Counted from the stretch's first letter, positions 23,163 to 32,386 are shown. The stretch is DNA of 45,806 bases from Candidatus Alkanophaga volatiphilum (GCA_029259545.1 JAPHEE010000004.1:9656-55461), one strand, 5' to 3'. Notes: generated by a model from the letters alone, not told the origin. Translations and numbers: made by a program.

Positions 23163-23912
23163 ATGGGAGAAGTAAGAGTTGTAGAAGAAGAAGAGGTAAA
23201 GTTTGAAAAGCCGGTGGTCGTAGAGGGATTGCCAGACGTAGGCCTGGTCGGTACGATCGCAGTCTCTTATCTGGTAGATAAGCTTGAATTCAGAGAAATA
23301 GGTTACGTAGAGTCCGAACTTTTCCCGCCGCTCATGGTGGTTCACGATGGCGAGCTGAAGAACCCTGTTAGGATATACGGGAGCGATACGGGCGTCCTTG
23401 CAATTCTATCTGAAGTTGCAATCCCTCCTGCTGCCGTTTATCCTTTGACAAGGGCGCTAACAGACTGGTTCAAAGAGAGAGGCGTCGGGCTCATGGTTTC
23501 CATCACGGGGCTGCCGGTGCCGAATCGGATTGAGATCGAGGAGCCGGAGGTTGTCGGCATCGGAAACTCCAAGGATGCGATCGCGAGACTGAAGGAAAAG
23601 GGTATAGAGGTGATGCTTGAGGGCTTCATCGTTGGAACCTACGCCGTGATGCTTAAGGAGTGCCAGAAGCGGGGCGTGCCTGCGGTCTCGCTGCTTGCGC
23701 AATGTTTCCCAGTTTATCCTGATCCAGGAGCGGCAGCCGCCGCTCTGCGCACGCTGGAAAGGTTGATAGGGCTTGAGATAGAGTTAGGAGAGCTTCTGGA
23801 GAAGGCGGAGGAGATAAAGTTGAAGGCAAGGGATCTGATGAGGCAGACGAGCACGTCACTTGCAGAAATGCAAAAGAACATGGAGCAAGATCTTCCAATT
23901 ATGTATAGATAG
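23163..23912 (+). CDS. PAC2 family protein (proteasome assembly chaperone-like)
   Basis: About 249 residues from the ATG at 23163, preceded by GGGGT; the frame extends upstream without support. KPVVVEGLPDVGLVGTIAVSYL and ELFPPLMVVHDGEL at the N-terminus, LTRALTDWFKERGV, SITGLPVPNRIE, GFIVGTYAVML and LLAQCFPVYPDPGAAAAAL are the hallmarks of archaeal PAC2 (DUF75) proteins. They share a fold with eukaryotic proteasome assembly chaperone PAC2; the archaeal role is not settled. The C-terminus ends in a charged helix likely to form a coiled coil. Hsp20 follows 30 nt downstream on the same strand, suggesting a small protein-quality-control operon. Confidence 0.9.
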   Translation: MGEVRVVEEEEVKFEKPVVVEGLPDVGLVGTIAVSYLVDKLEFREIGYVESELFPPLMVVHDGELKNPVRIYGSDTGVLAILSEVAIPPAAVYPLTRALTDWFKERGVGLMVSITGLPVPNRIEIEEPEVVGIGNSKDAIARLKEKGIEVMLEGFIVGTYAVMLKECQKRGVPAVSLLAQCFPVYPDPGAAAAALRTLERLIGLEIELGELLEKAEEIKLKARDLMRQTSTSLAEMQKNMEQDLPIMYR

Positions 23913-23942
23913 GAGCCTAAATAAATTAAAGGAGGGAGAGAC

Positions 23943-24299
23943 ATGCTTGAGTGGGATATAAGAACTTGGAGGCATGATGGTTGCCTAGAGCCCCTTTACG
24001 ACATTGAGAACCGAGAAAACGAAATTATAGTGACGATAGACCTGCCTTACGTCAGCAAAGATAATATAAAAGTTTATGCGACTGAAGACATACTTGAAGT
24101 CACGGCGGAGATGCGAAGCGCCGTCTCTTGGGAGCGCTGGGGCTCCATCCAACGAAGGATCACCTTCAGCCGCTTCAGGAAGCAAATTCGTCTCCCCGAA
24201 AAGGTGAACCCCGACGAGGCGTCCGCCACCTTCAGGAACGGCGTCCTCAGAATAACATTGCCAAAGGTGCGGCGGCAAGTCTCCATAAAAGTGGAGTGA
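23943..24299 (+). CDS. Small heat shock protein (Hsp20/alpha-crystallin family)
   Basis: 118 residues. PLYDIENRENEIIVTIDLPYVSKDNI opens the alpha-crystallin domain, followed by DILEVTAEM, the FSRFRKQIRLPEKVNPDEASATF region and the conserved GVLRITLPK near the end. GGAGGGAGAG precedes the ATG closely. Such proteins form oligomers that hold unfolding proteins in the cytoplasm without ATP. The flanking N-terminal arm is short and the C-terminal tail brief, so the protein is at the minimal end of the family. It is probably co-transcribed with the PAC2 gene. Confidence 0.93.
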   Translation: MLEWDIRTWRHDGCLEPLYDIENRENEIIVTIDLPYVSKDNIKVYATEDILEVTAEMRSAVSWERWGSIQRRITFSRFRKQIRLPEKVNPDEASATFRNGVLRITLPKVRRQVSIKVE

Positions 24300-24316
24300 C
24301 TGCTCGCCGCTTCTGC

Positions 24317-26185
24317 TCAACTTGCGCCCACGAACTTTGGTCTTTTTGAAAGTCGCTGCGGCAACGGCAAGCCTCGGAACGGGAAACCCTCCACCTCCCT
24401 TTTTATCAGCTCTTTTAGCTCCTCCGTTGTTATTTCTATACGCTTCTGCTTCTTCATGCTCGATTCTCCACGGACTGTCACCGTGAGGACGTTATTCTCG
24501 ACCTCCTTGTCGCCGACTACTGCGACAAACGGAATCCACTCCCTGCCGGCGTCCCGAATCTTCCGGGCGACGGTCTCGTCCCTGTCGTCCAAGTCCGCCC
24601 GGACGCCCTCGAAGCTCTTCAAAATGCCCTCTGCGAAGCCGACGTGCCTGTCCGCCACGGGTATAATGCGAAGTTGTGTCGGCGAGAGCCAGAGCGGGAG
24701 CATCGGTAATCGCCCCTCGTTCTCCATTTTCATATAGGCTCTCTCAAGGAGGGCGTAAATGCAACGCTCTATCGCGCCGCTAGGCGAGCAGTGCAGGATT
24801 ACCGGGAATTTCCTCTCGCCATCGGCGTCCACATATGTGATGTTATAGCGTTTGGCATTCTCTACGTCTATCTGCACGGTGCTCAGCGCCGAAGCTTTGC
24901 TCAACGCATCTATGAAGTTGAACTCGAACTTCAGCACGAAGTAGAAGAAGCGCTTCTCCCAGATTTCCACCAGAACGGGCTTGTTCACCATCGAGACGAG
25001 GCTCTCGATGAGGTCCCTGTGCGCATCGTAGAAGTCCTTAGTGAAGCGGATTGCAACTTCATAGTCGCTCGTGTCGAAGCCTATACCCTGGAGAACGTCC
25101 ATGCAGAGCCGGAACTGCGAGCGGAACTCCTCGACCGCCTGCTCCATGTCTCGGCAGAGCGTGTGCATGTCCGGCATCGTGAAGTTGCGGAGGCGGCGGA
25201 GCCCGACTAGCTCCCCCCGCTTCTCCAGCCTAAAGCTCGATGCTATCTCGAACATCCGCAACGGAAGATGCTTATATGAAATTTCCATATCCTTGCCCAT
25301 CATGAACTGCCCGAAGCACGCTGCAAACCGTAAAAACAGGCTGAAGCTCTCCTCCGGAAGCTTGCCGACCGAGTACTGGCGAGCTGGAAACCTGTCGAGA
25401 TAGCTGCGCAGCGTCGGGTGATCCATAGAATACATAAGCGGCGTCTCGACCCGCATCGCCCCGTACTTTTCAAGCGCTTGTGACACGTAGCTCTTTATAA
25501 GCTCCTTTATGAGTGCGCCCTTCGGGTAGAACCGCAGGTTCCCAGAGTCCGACGAAGGTTCGTAGTCGGCGATTTCAAGACGCCGCATCAGCTCGACATG
25601 CGGCGGCATCCTGTCAACGACGCGGCTGCGTGCCGCTTCGTACTCATAGAATTTGCGCAGATTTTCGAGTGCCGAGAAGTCGAAGTCTTTAGGCTCATGT
25701 AGCGTGCCGTCGCAGTCCATGATGTAAAAGCGAGATTCGCCACGCTCTTCCGCCTTTAGAGCGGCGGACTCATGCCGCCCCGTAATCCTCCTTGAAAGTT
25801 CCGAGAGCGGGTGCCCCTTGCAGCGGAGTGTGAACGCCTTGTACCAGCCAAACGGCGCCCTATGTACCTCGAAATCGCCTCTTAGCCGCTCTTCCAACGC
25901 TTTCAGGAGCTCAATGCTGACGTTTGGCGGCGCCAAGTTCGGGCTCAGATGAGCGTATGGGTAGAGGAGAATGCGTTCCGCATGGACCGTGCGAGCAACA
26001 TCGAGAATTTCCCGAGCAGCCTGCTCGACGACGGCGGCGTCATCCCCGCTCTCCACGGCGACGAGCACCGCAAGAACCTCCTCGACACGTCCCCGCCTCC
26101 TCTCGTCCTCAATGTCCTCAGCAACCTTCGTCCGCTCCTTAGCTTCGTATTCCATGAAGTCTGCGTGTATCAGGAGGAGCTGCAT
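24317..26185 (-). CDS. thrS: Threonyl-tRNA synthetase, archaeal type
   Basis: 622 residues. The N-terminal about 140 residues ([54 protein letters not shown]) form the archaeal D-aminoacyl-tRNA deacylase-like editing domain that removes mischarged serine, unlike the bacterial TGS/SAD type. Class II motifs follow: [14 protein letters not shown] (motif 1), [24 protein letters not shown] (motif 2) and a C-terminal motif 3 and anticodon-binding domain ([17 protein letters not shown]). It charges tRNA-Thr in the cytoplasm. An MBL-fold gene lies 9 bp upstream on the same strand, so the two probably share a transcript. Confidence 0.97.
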   Translation of the reverse strand: MQLLLIHADFMEYEAKERTKVAEDIEDERRRGRVEEVLAVLVAVESGDDAAVVEQAAREILDVARTVHAERILLYPYAHLSPNLAPPNVSIELLKALEERLRGDFEVHRAPFGWYKAFTLRCKGHPLSELSRRITGRHESAALKAEERGESRFYIMDCDGTLHEPKDFDFSALENLRKFYEYEAARSRVVDRMPPHVELMRRLEIADYEPSSDSGNLRFYPKGALIKELIKSYVSQALEKYGAMRVETPLMYSMDHPTLRSYLDRFPARQYSVGKLPEESFSLFLRFAACFGQFMMGKDMEISYKHLPLRMFEIASSFRLEKRGELVGLRRLRNFTMPDMHTLCRDMEQAVEEFRSQFRLCMDVLQGIGFDTSDYEVAIRFTKDFYDAHRDLIESLVSMVNKPVLVEIWEKRFFYFVLKFEFNFIDALSKASALSTVQIDVENAKRYNITYVDADGERKFPVILHCSPSGAIERCIYALLERAYMKMENEGRLPMLPLWLSPTQLRIIPVADRHVGFAEGILKSFEGVRADLDDRDETVARKIRDAGREWIPFVAVVGDKEVENNVLTVTVRGESSMKKQKRIEITTEELKELIKREVEGFPFRGLPLPQRLSKRPKFVGAS

Positions 26186-26194
26186 GTCCTCACC

Positions 26195-26851
26195 TCAAAG
26201 CCAATCAAAATAATACTTCCGGACGAACTCAAAATTGTTTACCACATTTCTCTTGCCTTCGACCACGCTCATGTGCCCGGGTAGGAGATATTCGATGTCA
26301 AGCGTGGAGAGCTTGTTTATGGAGGCTTTAAGCTCTTCGCCGTTGCCGCCAGGGAGATCGGTGCGCCCGACACTCCTGTCGAAAATGACATCGCCACTTA
26401 CCAGTATCTTGAGTTCAGGGGAGTAAAAGCAGATGCTGTCCGGAGAGTGCCCCGGCGTTCTTATGATTTCGAGCGTCACGCTGCCCAAGCTCAGTCGCTC
26501 GCCGAGGTGGAAGTCTTCGACAAATTCGGGCGTTTGGATGCCGAAAAAGCGGGAGACCTCGCCTGCTAGCGGCAGGTATTGCTTCTGTACTGGATGGATG
26601 GCGATCTTTGCTCCTGAAAGCTCTTTAAAAGTACTTACCGCTCCGTAATGATCGATATGTAAGTGCGTTATCGTGATTATGTCCACGTCCCTCGGCTCGA
26701 AGCCGTCGCCTCGCATGTCCCTCACAAGACGCTTCACGTACTTATGCAGCCCCGGATCTATTAGTATCGTCAGCTCGTCATCTATGAGATACGTGTTGGC
26801 ATCGAGCAGTCCTCGCTCCGGAAACCAATAGACGTTCTTCGTGACCCTCAT
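26195..26851 (-). CDS. Metallo-beta-lactamase-fold hydrolase
   Basis: About 218 residues from the ATG at 26851, with GGTGA 6 nt upstream (a GTG at 26863 is an alternative). It shows the MBL series: IDPGLH, THLHIDHYGAV (HxHxDH), RTPGHSPDSICFY, VSGDVIFDRSVGRTDLPGG and LLPGHMSV. The GRTDLPGG loop is typical of the glyoxalase II / persulfide dioxygenase-like branch. It probably hydrolyses a thioester or a related small metabolite with two metal ions; substrate not determinable. It immediately precedes thrS. Confidence 0.9.
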   Translation of the reverse strand: MRVTKNVYWFPERGLLDANTYLIDDELTILIDPGLHKYVKRLVRDMRGDGFEPRDVDIITITHLHIDHYGAVSTFKELSGAKIAIHPVQKQYLPLAGEVSRFFGIQTPEFVEDFHLGERLSLGSVTLEIIRTPGHSPDSICFYSPELKILVSGDVIFDRSVGRTDLPGGNGEELKASINKLSTLDIEYLLPGHMSVVEGKRNVVNNFEFVRKYYFDWL

Positions 26852-26937
26852 CTCATTCACCACAACAGATGTCGTCCTCTTTTATCTGCCTGTTGCTTGC
26901 AAGACCCTGGGGATGCAGGGGAGGTGGGTGGGAAAAG

Positions 26938-26945
26938 TTTAAATA
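26938..26945 (+). promoter_or_regulatory. TATA box upstream of the frameshifted gene
   Basis: A near-consensus archaeal TATA box (TTTAAATA) preceded by GGGAAAAG. It points rightwards toward the open frame starting at 26990. Confidence 0.55.
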
Positions 26946-26989
26946 CTTCACGCTATCAGGAAATTAGTAAGTAATGAATAAATAAACAG

Positions 26990-27468
26990 ATGAGATTTGA
27001 GAGAGTAAGAGAGCCAACAAAAATTACGTACGATAAGGCAGAGAAAGAATAGTCAAGATTTCGGAGCTCTGCCAATATTGCCCAAACGAAAGATGTGAAG
27101 GATACTATCGTAGAGACGCCCCCAATGCCTGTTTCACATTCTATGCTTGGAAGGATGGCAAGCTAACATTGGAGCAAGCAATCAAAGCAAAGTACAAACA
27201 AAATGAAAGACACTTTAAAACAGATCCAATAAGAAATATGATTTTTGAATGGCTTGAAGAACAGTGTTTTGATTATGAAGATAGGGTTTTAGCCGGCTCT
27301 GTTGCATCGGAGATTGTTAAAGGCGTACCAATTAAGGAAGCTTTGAAAGGTACGCCTTTCTACTTAAGCAATGTACAAATTCAAATAATTGAACAAAAAT
27401 TGAAAGAGGTTAGAATATATGTTCAAAACTCAGAAAAACCATATCAGATGCGACAAGAAGACTTATAA
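26990..27468 (+). pseudogene. Small unknown protein, frameshifted, abutting the TnpB element
   Basis: From an ATG at 26990, well placed behind a TATA box, 20 codons read MRFERVREPTKITYDKAEKE and stop at TAG (27050). The next frame then continues naturally as VKISELCQYCPNERCEGYYR and FTFYAWKDGKLTLEQ through to 27468. The two halves together would make about 158 residues with a CxxC-x4-C cluster near the N-terminus. The 3' end overlaps the first 50 bases of tnpB, so insertion of the element may have replaced its original tail. No family recognised. One base change of length would restore the frame, so a sequencing error is also possible. Confidence 0.5.
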
Positions 27469-28669
27469 AATTCTCAGGATACTAACTCGACTTTCCAAGA
27501 ATCTATACAACTTTACTCTCTACACGGTGAAACAGTACTACTTCGACAATGAGAGATATCTTCCCTACGAGGAAGCTTACCACTTAGTCAAGCACAACGA
27601 GAACTATAAATTACTCTCTTCACAAGTAGCACAGCAAACGATGAAAGTCGTTGATAGAAACATGCGTTCGTTCTTCCATGTTCTCAACGAGAGAAAGAAG
27701 GGGAACTACAACAGACCAGCACATCCACCAAAGTACTTACCTAAGGATGGATACTTCGTCTGCATCTTTCAGAAGGATATGTTCAAGGTCAATGGGGACA
27801 GGATAAGACTATCTCTTGGAAGAAACTTCGCTAAGGAATTTGGTGTTAGGTATTTAGAGTTTAAGCTTCCCCCAACTGTCGTTGGTATAAAGGAGGTGAG
27901 AATCCTACCGAGGTGTAAGGGACTGTGGTTCGAGATTGAGTATGTTTATGAAGTTGAGCCAGAAAAAGTGGATTTGGACTACAGCGACTACTTAGCAATA
28001 GACTTAGGATTGGACAACTTTGCAACATGCATTTCCACCAGCGGGACTCCCTTCATCATTGAGGGGAGGGGTTTGAAGTCTTTCAACCGCTGGTGGAACA
28101 AGGAGAAAGCAAAACTGCAATCGGTGTATGACAAGCAATGGATAAAGATGGGCAAAAAGATGGCTTGGTTGTTGAGAAAGCGTAAAAACGTGATAAACAA
28201 CTTCATGAATCAAACGGTGAACTACGTCGTGAAATACTGTCTTGTCAATAGGATAGGCAATATCGTAATCGGAGAGCTTAAAGAAATCAAGCGTAACATG
28301 AATATGGGTAAAATAAACAATCAAAACTTCCAATACATCCCCTACGGCTTGTTCAAGCAGAAGCTAAAGGCAAAGTGTGAATACTATGGCATAAAATACA
28401 TTGAAGTCGATGAAGCCTACTCATCCCAAACCTGTTCAATCTGTGGAGATGTAAACAGAAACAACAGAAAACATAGAGGTTTGTATGTTTGTAAAAAATG
28501 TGGTAATGTTATGAATGCTGACGTTAATGGTGCTTTGAACATTCTGAATAAGGTAGCCCCCAAATCCGTAAGGATAGGGGGTAGTGGCGGTGTGAACCCG
28601 CCCGTGAGGATAAGGGTGGTAAACTTCCACCAAACTCCTCACGAAGCCCCGTCCGTCAGGGCGGGGTAG
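27419..28669 (+). CDS. tnpB: TnpB, RNA-guided nuclease of an IS200/IS605-type element
   Basis: 416 residues. The helical N-terminal part (ILTRLSKNLYNFTLYTVKQY; NYKLLSSQVAQQTMKVVDRN) is followed by the RuvC-like core: AIDLGLDNFATC (Asp, near residue 192), IVIGELKEIKR (Glu, near 281), the zinc finger CSICGDVNRNNRKHRG...CKKCGN, and NADVNGALNI (Asp, near 365). All three catalytic residues and four zinc cysteines are present, so it looks active. No tnpA is present, which makes it an IS1341-like or non-autonomous unit. The 3' end of the gene runs into the right-end hairpin, the usual place from which omega RNA arises. AT-rich relative to surroundings. Confidence 0.95.
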   Translation: MFKTQKNHIRCDKKTYKILRILTRLSKNLYNFTLYTVKQYYFDNERYLPYEEAYHLVKHNENYKLLSSQVAQQTMKVVDRNMRSFFHVLNERKKGNYNRPAHPPKYLPKDGYFVCIFQKDMFKVNGDRIRLSLGRNFAKEFGVRYLEFKLPPTVVGIKEVRILPRCKGLWFEIEYVYEVEPEKVDLDYSDYLAIDLGLDNFATCISTSGTPFIIEGRGLKSFNRWWNKEKAKLQSVYDKQWIKMGKKMAWLLRKRKNVINNFMNQTVNYVVKYCLVNRIGNIVIGELKEIKRNMNMGKINNQNFQYIPYGLFKQKLKAKCEYYGIKYIEVDEAYSSQTCSICGDVNRNNRKHRGLYVCKKCGNVMNADVNGALNILNKVAPKSVRIGGSGGVNPPVRIRVVNFHQTPHEAPSVRAG

Positions 28670-28674
28670 TTCAC
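28643..28674 (+). ncRNA. Right-end hairpin / 3' part of the probable omega RNA of the TnpB element
   Basis: CCCCGTCC-gtca-GGGCGGGG makes an 8-bp stem overlapping the tnpB stop codon, followed by TAGTTCAC, the typical right end of IS200/IS605 elements. In this family the guide RNA is processed from the transcript covering this end, with the guide taken from the flank (from about 28675 rightward). This is known for the family; expression here is inferred. Confidence 0.65.
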
Positions 28675-28788
28675 TTACTCCTCGGTTTGGGTTGGAATCT
28701 CTCTATCATGCCTTGCGCTTACGCTGCTTGAAATGACTTCGTAAAACGGAAAGATTATGAAGACAAAAGTTACTCGGGGGCGTGAAGA

Positions 28789-29046
28789 ATGGGCATGGTA
28801 GAAGAATGGCTTGAAAGGGAGAGAGGCAAGCCTCTGACAGAGCACGAGAAGGAAGCTTTGGAAAGACTGAAGGAGGACGCTAAGCTCTCTCTTTATTGCC
28901 AGATGAGCGGTGGGCAGTGTATGGCTAAATTTGGACAAGAAGTCGCTCGTCATGCAGCGACGTTCGGCGTGAAGCCTGCGGATCTATTCAGGAAGTTACT
29001 TGACGAGGCTTCAGAATCTCTGAGCAAGGGAGATTTCGACTTTTGA
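28789..29046 (+). CDS. Small helical protein upstream of an HdrCB gene, unknown
   Basis: 85 residues, highly charged and probably all helical, with two cysteines in the middle (LYCQMSGGQCMAKFG). No membrane segment or known family recognised. The ATG at 28789 has a GGGGCGTGAAG stretch ahead of it; a second ATG two codons later is possible. Its stop lies about 40 nt before the favoured start of the HdrCB-like gene, so the two are likely co-transcribed, which suggests a link to that redox protein. Confidence 0.7.
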   Translation: MGMVEEWLERERGKPLTEHEKEALERLKEDAKLSLYCQMSGGQCMAKFGQEVARHAATFGVKPADLFRKLLDEASESLSKGDFDF

Positions 29047-29084
29047 GCGCCGAGCTTGCTAGAACAGAGATTAAGGGTGAAACG

Positions 29085-30164
29085 ATGGAGGAGATAAAAA
29101 ACTGCACGAGATGCGAGATTTGCGTGGACGTGTGCCCCATTTACAAGGCAACTGGTAAGGAGGCGTTCTCGCCACTTGCCCGCATAGATGCGGCAAGAAG
29201 TGTACTAGAGGGGGAGGAGATATCCCCGGAGATCGTAGAGAGCATTTACAATTGCCCAGAGTGTGGACGGTGCGAAATGGCGTGTCCGAGCGGCGTGCAC
29301 GTCACGAGCATCGTGGAAGCGGCGCGGACGGAACTCGTAAGGCGAGGTGTCGCCCCTCTGGAGGGGCATAAACGCATAGTAAATTGGATCTTAGAGCTTG
29401 GGAACTCCGTTGGCAGCGATCCTGCAAAAAGGCTGGAGTGGCTTCCAGAAGAGTTTGAGGAAAAAGAGAGCAGTACTTTGCTTTACGTAGGTTGTCTCCC
29501 TTCTTACCTAGTTAGGGAGAGCGCTAAATCTTCTTACATCGCTCTGAGGCGTGCGGGTATAGATTTCATGATACTGCGGGATGAAGGTTGTTGCGGGGTC
29601 TACCTTTACGACGCCGGGATGCGAAACTTGGCGGAGAAGGTATTTAGGCAAAATGCCGCACGCTTCGAAAAATTGGGCATAGAAAAAATAATTACACCGT
29701 GTGCGGGGTGCTATCGCTGCTTTAAAAGGTATTATCCGAAGATACTCGGCAAAACGTTCGAAATCGAGGTGCGTCATGTTATTGAAGTTTTGGACGAGGC
29801 GATCAGGGCAGGAAGGATGAAGCTGGGGAAAAAGGAGATGGAGGTGACGTACCACGACCCCTGCCGCTTGGGCAGGAAGGAGGGATTGTATGAGGCGCCC
29901 CGGAGGATACTGGAGAGATGCGGGGTGAAGGTAAAGGAGATGAGCGAAAACAGGGAAAATGGCATGTGCTGCGGCGCCGGCGCCGGGATAAGGTCGCTTT
30001 ACAGGGAGCTTTCAATGGAAGTGGCGGCGGCGGTGCTGCGGGCGGCGCCGTCGAAAACCCTCGTCACGTCGTGCCCCTTCTGCGTTTTCAACCTCAAATA
30101 TGCTGCAAGGAAGAAAGGGATGGAAATGGAAAAGGATGTAAAATACATAACGGAACTAATATAA
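29085..30164 (+). CDS. HdrCB/HdrD-like Fe-S oxidoreductase with two CCG domains
   Basis: About 359 residues from the ATG at 29085 (GGTGA just before it); a TTG at 29043 overlapping the previous stop is the only alternative. Order: two 4Fe-4S sites, CTRCEICVDVCPIYK and CPECGRCEMACPSG, then CCG domain 1 (YVGCLPSYL, DEGCCGVYL, CAGCYRCF) and CCG domain 2 (HDPCRLGRKEG, GMCCGAGAG, CPFCVFNL). This is the HdrC-HdrB order in one chain, as in HdrD and GlpC-like proteins, without the MvhD part present at 17.2 kb. It should reduce or oxidise a disulfide or similar two-electron substrate. The CCG2 signature has the usual double Cys. It precedes the IscU-like gene by 11 bp. Confidence 0.9.
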   Translation: MEEIKNCTRCEICVDVCPIYKATGKEAFSPLARIDAARSVLEGEEISPEIVESIYNCPECGRCEMACPSGVHVTSIVEAARTELVRRGVAPLEGHKRIVNWILELGNSVGSDPAKRLEWLPEEFEEKESSTLLYVGCLPSYLVRESAKSSYIALRRAGIDFMILRDEGCCGVYLYDAGMRNLAEKVFRQNAARFEKLGIEKIITPCAGCYRCFKRYYPKILGKTFEIEVRHVIEVLDEAIRAGRMKLGKKEMEVTYHDPCRLGRKEGLYEAPRRILERCGVKVKEMSENRENGMCCGAGAGIRSLYRELSMEVAAAVLRAAPSKTLVTSCPFCVFNLKYAARKKGMEMEKDVKYITELI

Positions 30165-30175
30165 TGGGAGGTGTC

Positions 30176-30622
30176 ATGTCAGCGAAATCGAGGAGGCTTG
30201 ACAAGTTTGACGACCTCGTAAAGGAGCTTGAAGAGGCGATCATGGAGGACGCGAGGCAGATATTCACAGAGAAGACGATAGAAGAGGCATACAACCCCAA
30301 AAACGTCGGCGAAATAGATAATCCCGACGGTGCGGCGAGGATAACCGGACCCTGCGGCGACACCATGCAAATCCATCTCAAGCTCGACGGCGACGTGATC
30401 GTGGATTGCAAGTTTATGACCGACGGCTGCGGCCCTACGATAGCATGCGGAAGCGTAATCACGGAACTGGTCAAAGGAAGGACGGTTGAAGAAGCGTCAA
30501 AGATAAGCGAGAAGGACATTTTAGATGTCCTAGGCGGACTGCCTGAGGAACATTTGCACTGTCCAGTGCTTGCTGTGAATACCCTGAAGGCGGCAATAAA
30601 GGAGCTGAAGAAAAAGCTGTGA
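30176..30622 (+). CDS. IscU/NifU N-terminal-like iron-sulfur scaffold
   Basis: 148 residues from the ATG at 30176, chosen for the GGGAGGTG just upstream; the frame is open further but antisense-like. An N-terminal helical extension of about 35 residues (KFDDLVKELEEAIMEDARQI) precedes the IscU core: NPKNVGEIDNPDG, GPCGDTMQIHLKL (Cys1 and Asp), MTDGCGPTIACGSVITELVKG (Cys2) and HLHCPVLAVNTLKAAI (Cys3). All three cluster-ligating cysteines are present. It probably assembles clusters for the Hdr-type proteins around it, given that it sits between two such genes (inference from context). No cysteine desulfurase is adjacent. Confidence 0.9.
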   Translation: MSAKSRRLDKFDDLVKELEEAIMEDARQIFTEKTIEEAYNPKNVGEIDNPDGAARITGPCGDTMQIHLKLDGDVIVDCKFMTDGCGPTIACGSVITELVKGRTVEEASKISEKDILDVLGGLPEEHLHCPVLAVNTLKAAIKELKKKL

Positions 30623-30873
30623 CGGTTTTGCTAAGGTTCCTCTGAGTTGCATCATAAACACGCTTTGATTTTCATCAGGTGCATTGATCTAGATGATGCT
30701 CAACTCATCGAGCAATTTGAGCACATTTTAAATATGACTTAAAAGAACATAAAAACGGGAAGTACCTGCTAAGCACCGTTATCAAGGACTTGTCCGTGCG
30801 CTCTAGGCTTTAGACCCCCATGTGAGACACACTTCACAACGCACCCAGAAAGGGCGGAAATTGAGGTACTAAA
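30623..30873. other. Intergenic region ahead of hdrC
   Basis: About 250 bp without a gene. An inverted repeat GCTCAA...TTGAGC at about 30699-30723 could end the iscU-like transcript. ATTTTAAATATG at about 30726-30737 is a good TATA candidate for hdrCB, giving a leader of about 110 nt. Confidence 0.4.
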
Positions 30874-31467
30874 ATGAAAGAAATGACGTTGTATGTGGAC
30901 CATGCGTTTAGGGAAAAGATAGTCAGTGAGTTGGGGGCGGAGCGGTTACTCCGTTGCTTCCAGTGCTCGACGTGCACCGTCAACTGTCCCATTTCCGAGT
31001 TCGTGGACTGGAATCCAAGGCTTGTGGTGGAGAAGTGTCTTCTTGGTTTGCGAGATGTGCTGAAGGAGGAAGGATTGTGGCTCTGCACTTCTTGCCAGAA
31101 CTGCTACGAACATTGCCCGCAGGACGTCCGTTTTTCAGAGGTCATACTGGCATTGCGGCGGCTCGCCACTGAGGAAATAAAAGCAGGACGCTTAAAGGTT
31201 GGAAGCACGAAGCCTGTGTTTGATGAATGCTTCCTTGAAATGATAGCGAAATACGGTAGGCAATACGAAGCAGGGCTCATCAGAATGTTCGCTAAGCGTT
31301 CAGGTCTAGGTTTCAAGTTGCTTCTTTCATTTAAGGGGTTAGGCATTCGTCTTTTAAAGAAGGGCAAGGTGGCATTACGTCCCAAGAAGATAAAGCACAT
31401 AGAGGAAATCAGAGATATTTTCAGGAAGTTTGGCGGCGATAGAGGCGAGATAGGAGGATATAAATGA
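30874..31467 (+). CDS. hdrC: Heterodisulfide reductase subunit C (HdrC)
   Basis: 197 residues. Two ferredoxin-type sites, CFQCSTCTVNCPISEF near residue 28 and CTSCQNCYEHCPQDV near 70, with the HdrC spacer NPRLVVEKCLLGL and the following VILALRRLATEEIKAG helix. The C-terminal about 60 residues are basic and longer than the core. HdrC relays electrons from HdrA to the catalytic HdrB in the cytoplasm. The stop overlaps the hdrB start (ATGA), so the pair is translationally coupled. No hdrA is adjacent; the candidate partners are the HdrA proteins at 13.8 and 19.4 kb (inference). Confidence 0.93.
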   Translation: MKEMTLYVDHAFREKIVSELGAERLLRCFQCSTCTVNCPISEFVDWNPRLVVEKCLLGLRDVLKEEGLWLCTSCQNCYEHCPQDVRFSEVILALRRLATEEIKAGRLKVGSTKPVFDECFLEMIAKYGRQYEAGLIRMFAKRSGLGFKLLLSFKGLGIRLLKKGKVALRPKKIKHIEEIRDIFRKFGGDRGEIGGYK

Positions 31468-32375
31468 AGAAGTACTCTTATTATCCGGGATGCACGTTGC
31501 ACACCTCTGCAAAAGAGTATGACATGTCAGTGCGTGCTGTATTCTCGGCGTTAGGCGTCGAGCTTATCGAAATAGAAGATTGGAATTGTTGTGGCGCTCT
31601 AGAGGTTGGTATACCTCTCTTGGCATACGCTTTGAATGCAAGGAACTTGGCGCTCGCTGAGAGGGCAGGGTTTGACCTTGTAGTACCCTGCAGCGCCTGC
31701 TTCTACAACTTAGCGAGGACCGACCACGCATTAAGGGACGAGGAATTGCGCCGTCGAATAGGGACGAACTACGCTCGTAGGATAAAAGTACGGCATGTCC
31801 TCGACGTGCTCGCTAACGACTTGCTTGATGAGATCAAAATGAGGGTAAAAAGGGAACTAAGCATGAGAGTTGTACCATACTACGGCTGCCTGACCGTCCG
31901 TCCGTCGGACTTCGGCTTCGACGATCCCAATCATCCGGAAAGTATGGATCGATTACTCTCAGCGCTCGGCGCTGACGTCCCCAAGTTCCCATCGAAGGCA
32001 AAATGCTGCGGCGGCCCGATTTTGATGACCGCCGAGGAAGTTCCGCTAAAGATGGCGGGGCAGATATTAGAAGAAGCAAAGAGGGTGGGCGCTGACGCAA
32101 TTTCGGTGGCGTGCCCGCTTTGTCATTTGATGCTCGATGCAAAGCAGCCAGATATCGAAGAGGCGCTTGGAAAGGAGTTTAAAGTGCCGATACTTTACTT
32201 CACGCAGCTCGTCGGTCTCGCCTTGGGTATAAAGCCGAGAAAACTCGGATTGCACAAAAACGTCGTCCCTGCAAGGGAAGTTGTCGAGAAGGTGCTGAGG
32301 CAAGCAAGACGCACGCTGTCGGTCGGGCGAGCTGCAGCATGTTCCAAAAAGCGAGAGCGGCTCAGAGACAGTTGA
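31464..32375 (+). CDS. hdrB: Heterodisulfide reductase subunit B (HdrB)
   Basis: 303 residues. Two complete CCG domains: YYPGCTLHTSAKEYD, WNCCGALE, PCSACFYNL for the first, and YYGCLTVRPSDF, KCCGGPIL, CPLCHLML for the second. These bind the two noncubane 4Fe-4S clusters that cleave the CoM-S-S-CoB heterodisulfide in methanogens. Everything needed for catalysis is visible. The gene overlaps hdrC by 4 bp and is followed 11 bp later by a DUF6951-like gene. The C-terminal tail after GLALGIKPRKLGL is basic and slightly extended compared with methanogen HdrB. Confidence 0.94.
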   Translation: MKKYSYYPGCTLHTSAKEYDMSVRAVFSALGVELIEIEDWNCCGALEVGIPLLAYALNARNLALAERAGFDLVVPCSACFYNLARTDHALRDEELRRRIGTNYARRIKVRHVLDVLANDLLDEIKMRVKRELSMRVVPYYGCLTVRPSDFGFDDPNHPESMDRLLSALGADVPKFPSKAKCCGGPILMTAEEVPLKMAGQILEEAKRVGADAISVACPLCHLMLDAKQPDIEEALGKEFKVPILYFTQLVGLALGIKPRKLGLHKNVVPAREVVEKVLRQARRTLSVGRAAACSKKRERLRDS

Positions 32376-32386
32376 AGGTGGGAGCA

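Noticed and set aside
24791-26142. Several plus-strand frames across thrS
   Set aside because: They are antisense shadows of a complete archaeal threonyl-tRNA synthetase.
29918-30175. Upstream extension of the IscU-like frame
   Set aside because: It overlaps the HdrCB-like gene in another frame; the ATG at 30176 has a strong ribosome binding site and fits the family.
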